From NCBI RefSeq assembly GCF_048544455.1, contig NC_133529.1, forward strand, positions 50,653,901 to 50,717,900: DNA of 64,000 bases, given 5' to 3'. Below, in pieces: positions 59,391-64,000 of this stretch. Made by a program: the position numbers and the translations under genes. How positions within the stretch are numbered: position 1 is the first letter of the stretch; each line of letters starts with the position of its first letter. A model generated the notes under the pieces. It saw only the letters and a list, made by a program, of their open reading frames with translations, did not search any database and was not told the DNA's origin. This DNA is from Silene latifolia. Its lineage: Eukaryota > Streptophyta > Magnoliopsida > Caryophyllales > Caryophyllaceae.

Positions 59391-61656
59391 CCCGGTGATG
59401 ATTGGGCCGCATGTTTGATACGCGGAACGATTTGTGACAGTTCGTAAGATTATCATCAAGTGATTGCTCAAATATTAATGTCGACCTCTTAGTTGTCATC
59501 TACGTCCCGATACGGTCGTTTTGGCAGTAATTAGAGTACATTCGGAGTCCGGGTAAAAAACCGTCTCCATTTTTCGATAATGTTAAATCCCGAGTCGGAA
59601 TGTTCGGAATGTTCCGGATATTTCTATTCCATATTTTATAAATTTTATCTTTTGGCAAATAATATCCCGTAATATTCATAAGATAATCGAATTATTTCCG
59701 TCCTACCATAACTCAAACGCGGAAATCTTTCTTGAGCAGGAGGAAACCTCTCGGGAATAGACGCAGCAGTCTTTGCGCCTCTTCCAAGAGACGATGGTCG
59801 CCGCGCCTTTTCCCGTGCCCTTCTTTGCATGTCTTACGTATCTTTTTCATATCTTTCCGAGATTCACTTCCAAAGAGTCTCCGAAACCCTAATCCCGTCG
59901 TGTGATTAGTATAAATAGGAGCCTTCGTTCCTCATATTTCTCACGCGAGTGTCCGCCCTTCTCTTCTCCCTTTGCATTCTAGACATCGTTCTTACTAATT
60001 GGCGTCTACGTGCTTGAACTTTCGACCACGTAATCTCGGATCCTTTCGGGTACCAGCCTCTCTTTGCATTCGCGTCGAGCATTCACTAATCGTTATCTTA
60101 GTCCTTCTCGTTCCGTCAACATGTAAGTCTGAGGGTGTATAATCCTTATTTATTTATTGTATTTTATCTTTATTGTATCATTATTGTAAGGTTTACGTCA
60201 AAAGTACCTCATTAAAACCGATTTCTAAAACCGTACATCAAAACCTCTTTTTACAAGTTTTAAGATCGACAATCGAGAAAAGACGCAAAGAATCGCGCCT
60301 CTTGAAGGAGCGCAGTTCTGCCGCGCCTCTTCGTGAGGGCGCAGATTCTCGCTTCTTTTCTTCTTCTTAAATCCTCTGTGAATTCCGTCTTTCTTATTTG
60401 TTTTCACTTGTTTTCTTTAATCCTTCGGTACAATAGTTTAGTAATCACATGTATATAATCCATCATTCATTCACATGTTTCATTCATCATAATCCGACTT
60501 AAATCCTAAATAATCCAATATTTACGGGTTTTCGTCATTAAATTCAATTCCGAGTTTTAGAGGTTCAATTCGTCAATATTGAATTTCTGGAATTCGTCTT
60601 TGATATAGTTTTCATCTGTTTACTCGCATGTTCATTGCATATTCGTTGTATATCCGTCGTATTTAGCCTAATTGATTTATTTCAACAGAGGACTCATTAA
60701 TGTTTTTATCATAATCTCATGTAATAATTCGTTTACATCCGTCTCATTCATGTTTATCGCTTTCATGACCATCAATCATATGTAAATAACCTATTAATCA
60801 CTTCCATCCGAGTTCATAACGTAATTAACCATTAAATTTACCAATTAATGTTAACGATTTGCAGTTCCGGCTTCACAGCCAGAACTCACCTTTGGAACAG
60901 ACGCAGCAACTGCTGCGCCTCTTCCAAAGGACGCAGTCCTGCTGCGCGTGTTCCAGGGTGATTTCTGTCTCTGAACTCTGTTTTTGCTTTGACTTAGTTT
61001 AGCTTACGTATTAAATCTAACTATTTTTCGTATTATCACCCTTAATTCCTGTTCGTTTAATTCCTCTATTCTTTCTCTTACCAAATTGTCCGTTTTAAAG
61101 GTATTTTCGACATAAATCAATTAATCCAATGTAATTATTGTAATTTTCTATTATTGTATTATTTATCGCACTAGTATTTACATGCTCTCACATGCAATCA
61201 ATCTAAATCCCAATTCGACCCAATTGTATGTTGAATTACGTGTCAACCGACTTAGCTAATTCTCACATGCTAGGATTAAAACTTGGATGTTGCATTGCAT
61301 GCATATAGCCGACGATATATCGAGTACGAATAACTTCCCTAATCATTAGTAGAGGCCGCTATCGAGGCGGGCGGGATTAGGTGTTCGATCAAAAGAGCTT
61401 CCTAATACGTACCCTCACCCCTTACTCCAGATCTCCGTGAGCACCCGTGTTCATTGGCATCCACGAGAGTCATTCTAGACATAGAATGCTAAGGGTAACG
61501 ATTGCTTAGTGTTCATGTCACTACTTTGTGTCTTGACATGACACGAGGTATTCGAACGGTTCCAATTTCCCATAAAAATTGGTGGCGACTCCATACAAAA
61601 TGCAAACGCTTGTATTCGACCTTCACCAAGCGCCCCGTGGCGGCCCCTGTCCACGT
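59391..61656 (+). repeat. Ogre-like 5' LTR (left limit approximate)
   Basis: Non-coding, about 2.2 kb, leading to a primer-site candidate and Ogre-type gag. TATA tataaata is at 59910-59917. Three clusters of gacgcag / gcgcctcttcc words lie at 59755-59830, 60290-60350 and 60895-60960. The inner part (about 61340-61600) matches the inverted fragment at 50276. The exact left end is unclear within about 30 bp. Confidence 0.6.
59910..59917 (+). promoter_or_regulatory. TATA box of Ogre-like LTR
   Basis: tataaata followed by ggag, in a GC-richer context than its surroundings. Confidence 0.5.
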
Positions 61657-61674
61657 TTGGCGACTCACTGGGGA
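61657..61674 (+). other. Probable primer-binding site of Ogre-like element
   Basis: ttggcgactcactgggga has the look of the tggcgac..tgggga sites used by Tat/Ogre elements. A similar ttggtggcgactcc occurs at 61582, so the choice is uncertain. Confidence 0.4.
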
Positions 61675-62449
61675 TAATACACTTACGTGTAGCTAGGGTG
61701 AAACTTGAACAAGGTTAGGGAATAGTTTGTACAAGACAATTGTCGGTTTTCATAACTCGGTCTTCCTAGACCGTTTTATTCGGCCTTCCTAGGCCCAACC
61801 CAACCCATTCGACCAATCGTCCCGTCTAAACGGTCCTAATTCTTATTTGGGCCTAAGGATGGATAGCGGTTGACGTCATCCATACCATGATACTTACTCT
61901 TGTTTGTATCAAGGGCCTTCACTACTTGAGGAAATGGACTAGGAATCGGCCTTACTCTTGTTTGGCACGAGCCTCTCCACAGACTTCGGGTTTGATGGTT
62001 CGGTATGGCAACCCACCCTTTAAACCAAAACCCTTTTAAATGCACTCAAGCATCCGTTATAAGGCTTGTATAAATGTGTAAACCGTATGTGATCACCATT
62101 TCTAAACAAATCATGACGAATTTTCAAAAATCAAAACCCAATTTTAAAACAAATTTCGAAAAAAAAGAGGCCTTCAATTAGCGCAAAATCCGGTCAAAAC
62201 CCTGTCCGTTTGTCGTGTCAAAATTCGGGCCACAAGCCCATTTCAAAACCTCACTTCGAGTCCACTCCTACAACTACACTACAGTTGACTAGGACACACA
62301 TTTTCAAAGACCTTGTCTTTCTTCAAAACTCACTCAACACAAGTGGCACACACCCACTTCACGAGTCAAAACTTTTCCTCTTTTAGCAAGTGTGATAGAA
62401 TGGTCGATCGTGTTTTGATTCGTCGCCGATCTCTTATCCAGTTTCCAAG
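61675..62449 (+). other. Ogre-like leader
   Basis: Non-coding leader between primer site and gag. Ogre elements often carry an extra ORF here; none longer than about 70 codons is visible. Confidence 0.5.
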
Positions 62450-64000
62450 ATGCCCGGATCAAGTGATGAAACAAATCTCCAGCAAATTCAAGATAGTAAT
62501 GATCGAATCCTAGCCGCGCTAGCCCAAATGCAAGTTACCCAAAACCAAACCTATGACCGCCTTGAGCTCATCGAAGGCCGTATCTTTGATGTAGAGGGAA
62601 GGTTGCCTCCCCTTAAAAGTGAAGTACTACGTTTTTCCGATGACGAGTCTAGAGATGAGAATCCTATCATAGGGATGACTGCAGCTGAGAAAAGACTCCA
62701 ATACCTAGAGGAGCAATTGATGTACCTTAAGGGGGATGACATTTATAGGCAAAACAATCGCAAGTATGAAGCCGTCAATTCCAAATTGCCAACTAACTTT
62801 AGCATGATGGAGACCCTAAGTTCAAAGGACATGAGAACCCTTTGAACCACATCCGTGCCTTCAAGGATTACATGTCTATCAAAGGCATCAAACCCGAGAT
62901 GTTCTTAAGGATCTTTCCTTCATCTCTTGACACCATCCCGAAGCAATGGTTCTACACTTTAGATCACAAGAAGGTCGCTACTTGGGAAGACGCCGCAATC
63001 GAGTTCTCTAAACAGTATGCGGATAATGCCGAGATCCAAGTCAACATGCGTACTCTAGAGGTTCTTACCCAAAATGACAAAGAAGGATTCACCGACTTCC
63101 TAAGTAGGTGGAGGAAGACTAGTACTCAACTAGTTGAACGCCCGGATGAGGCTACTCTTGTGGAAAAGTTTGTGGATAATCTCAAGCCCATATATGCCAA
63201 CCATTTGAGATATCAAAACATCAAAACTTTCAAGGACTTAACCGTATTAGGAACACGAATTGAAGATGACATCCGTAAAGGACTCTTGTCCAAAACGGTA
63301 GGTCGAGGATATCAAGGGACCACAAGTCGTTCATACGGCTCTACTAGCAAGACCGACGAAGTTAACCTTCTCGAGCCATCTAAGAAAACCACTGCACCAA
63401 GGAAATTCACAAACCTTGGGGATACATACTCCAACGCTCTAAAAAGGTTAATGAAGCAAGGTAAACTCCAACCCATTGGACCTACTCCCGAACCCGAAAA
63501 AGAAGTCTAAGTTTTGGGATGAAAATTCATACTTGTGAATACCATAGGGGCAAAGGGCACGACACAGAAAAATGCTACAAGTTGAAACACGTGCTTCAAG
63601 ATATGATTGAAGATGGTCGACTCCCAATACCACCAGGAGGTAAGCCCAACAACACTCAGAATCCTCTTTGAGTTCTAGTGATTACAAGTGACGAATCTAC
63701 CTTAGATTGCTCACACCTCATTTCTCCCACCGAAAATGAAATTCATGCAATTGAGAAAGAAAGGCTCTACTCTACTATCTCCCCTACCATTTCCGACTTC
63801 ATCACATGGGCAAGGAGTGTAGATAGACAAGTGTGGGAACTAGAAAACATGGTAACGACCTTGCGCAATCCCAACGCAATACCTAAAGAACGTGTACCAT
63901 TAGTCTTCTCTCAAAATGCCACTATGCAAGAAGTAGTCACCGTGGTTGATAAACTAGTCAATCAAATCATACGACTAGAAAGTGATATCATGAGAATGAA
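62450..64000 (+). pseudogene. Ogre-like gag (frameshifted, runs off the window)
   Basis: The start ATG at 62450 opens a frame with a short coiled coil and EKRLQYLEEQLMYLKGDD. A frameshift near 62800 leads to the Gag core: NHIRAFKDYMSIKGIKPEMF, FTDFLSRWRKTSTQLVERPD and YANHLRYQNIKTFKDLTVLG, then FTNLGDTYSNALKRLMKQGK up to 63510. After another frameshift come EYHRGKGHDTEKC (a knuckle-like CX2-His-Cys motif) and DMIEDGRLPIPPGG. A stop near 63670 is followed by more coding-like sequence to the edge. The order and motifs fit the Ogre branch of Tat. Confidence 0.8.

Overview
This window looks like repeat-rich nuclear DNA from a flowering plant. It is AT-rich. Almost everything recognisable is LTR retrotransposon of angiosperm lineages: Ty1/copia with initiator-Met-type primer sites, and Ty3/gypsy of Athila, Tat/Ogre and chromovirus (Tekay-like) types. 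There is also one LINE fragment. No intact host gene was found. The mix of families would fit Caryophyllales, but no host marker here proves that.

Layout. Positions 1-40421 form one nested stack. An Athila-type gypsy element ('gypsy A', minus strand, 15727-40421 visible) carries a gag-protease frame, an Athila env-like ORF and its 5' LTR, but no reverse transcriptase or integrase. A copia element (E3, 20224-37457) sits in its gag, and a second copia element (E2, 21661-30465) sits inside E3. A third copia element (E4, ending at 15726) sits in gypsy A's 3' region. A fourth copia unit (E1, 1805-11923, with extra decayed internal sequence to its left) sits in E4's gag. A 5'-truncated LINE (2591-3919) sits in an E1 LTR, and another copia LTR end (1-363) lies at the left edge. 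All four copia elements and gypsy A read on the minus strand.

Positions 40422-45632 are the 3' part of a plus-strand Tat-type element: integrase, an antisense multi-exon gene and a 3' LTR. It interrupts a second Athila-type element ('gypsy B', 45633-47940, minus), which itself lies against a chromovirus LTR remnant. Positions 47941-51800 are a mosaic of truncated gypsy LTRs. Positions 51989-55979 are the only stretch that could be low-copy host DNA; it holds two tRNA-like sequences, a short repeat cluster and a broken two-exon fragment of a CUE-domain-like gene. A decayed chromovirus (55980-about 59390, minus) and the 5' end of an Ogre-like element (about 59391-64000, plus) complete the window.

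Most interesting points: (i) the Tat element's antisense gene has its own TATA box and three small GT-AG introns that join in phase; (ii) the leaders of all four copia elements share a long-range 12-14 bp stem with a compensatory change, and a 16-base motif about 225 nt before the gag start; (iii) their LTRs share a roughly 100-bp block whose dyad arms are swapped between families; (iv) several elements with nearly identical LTRs have broken coding regions and must have been moved by proteins supplied in trans.
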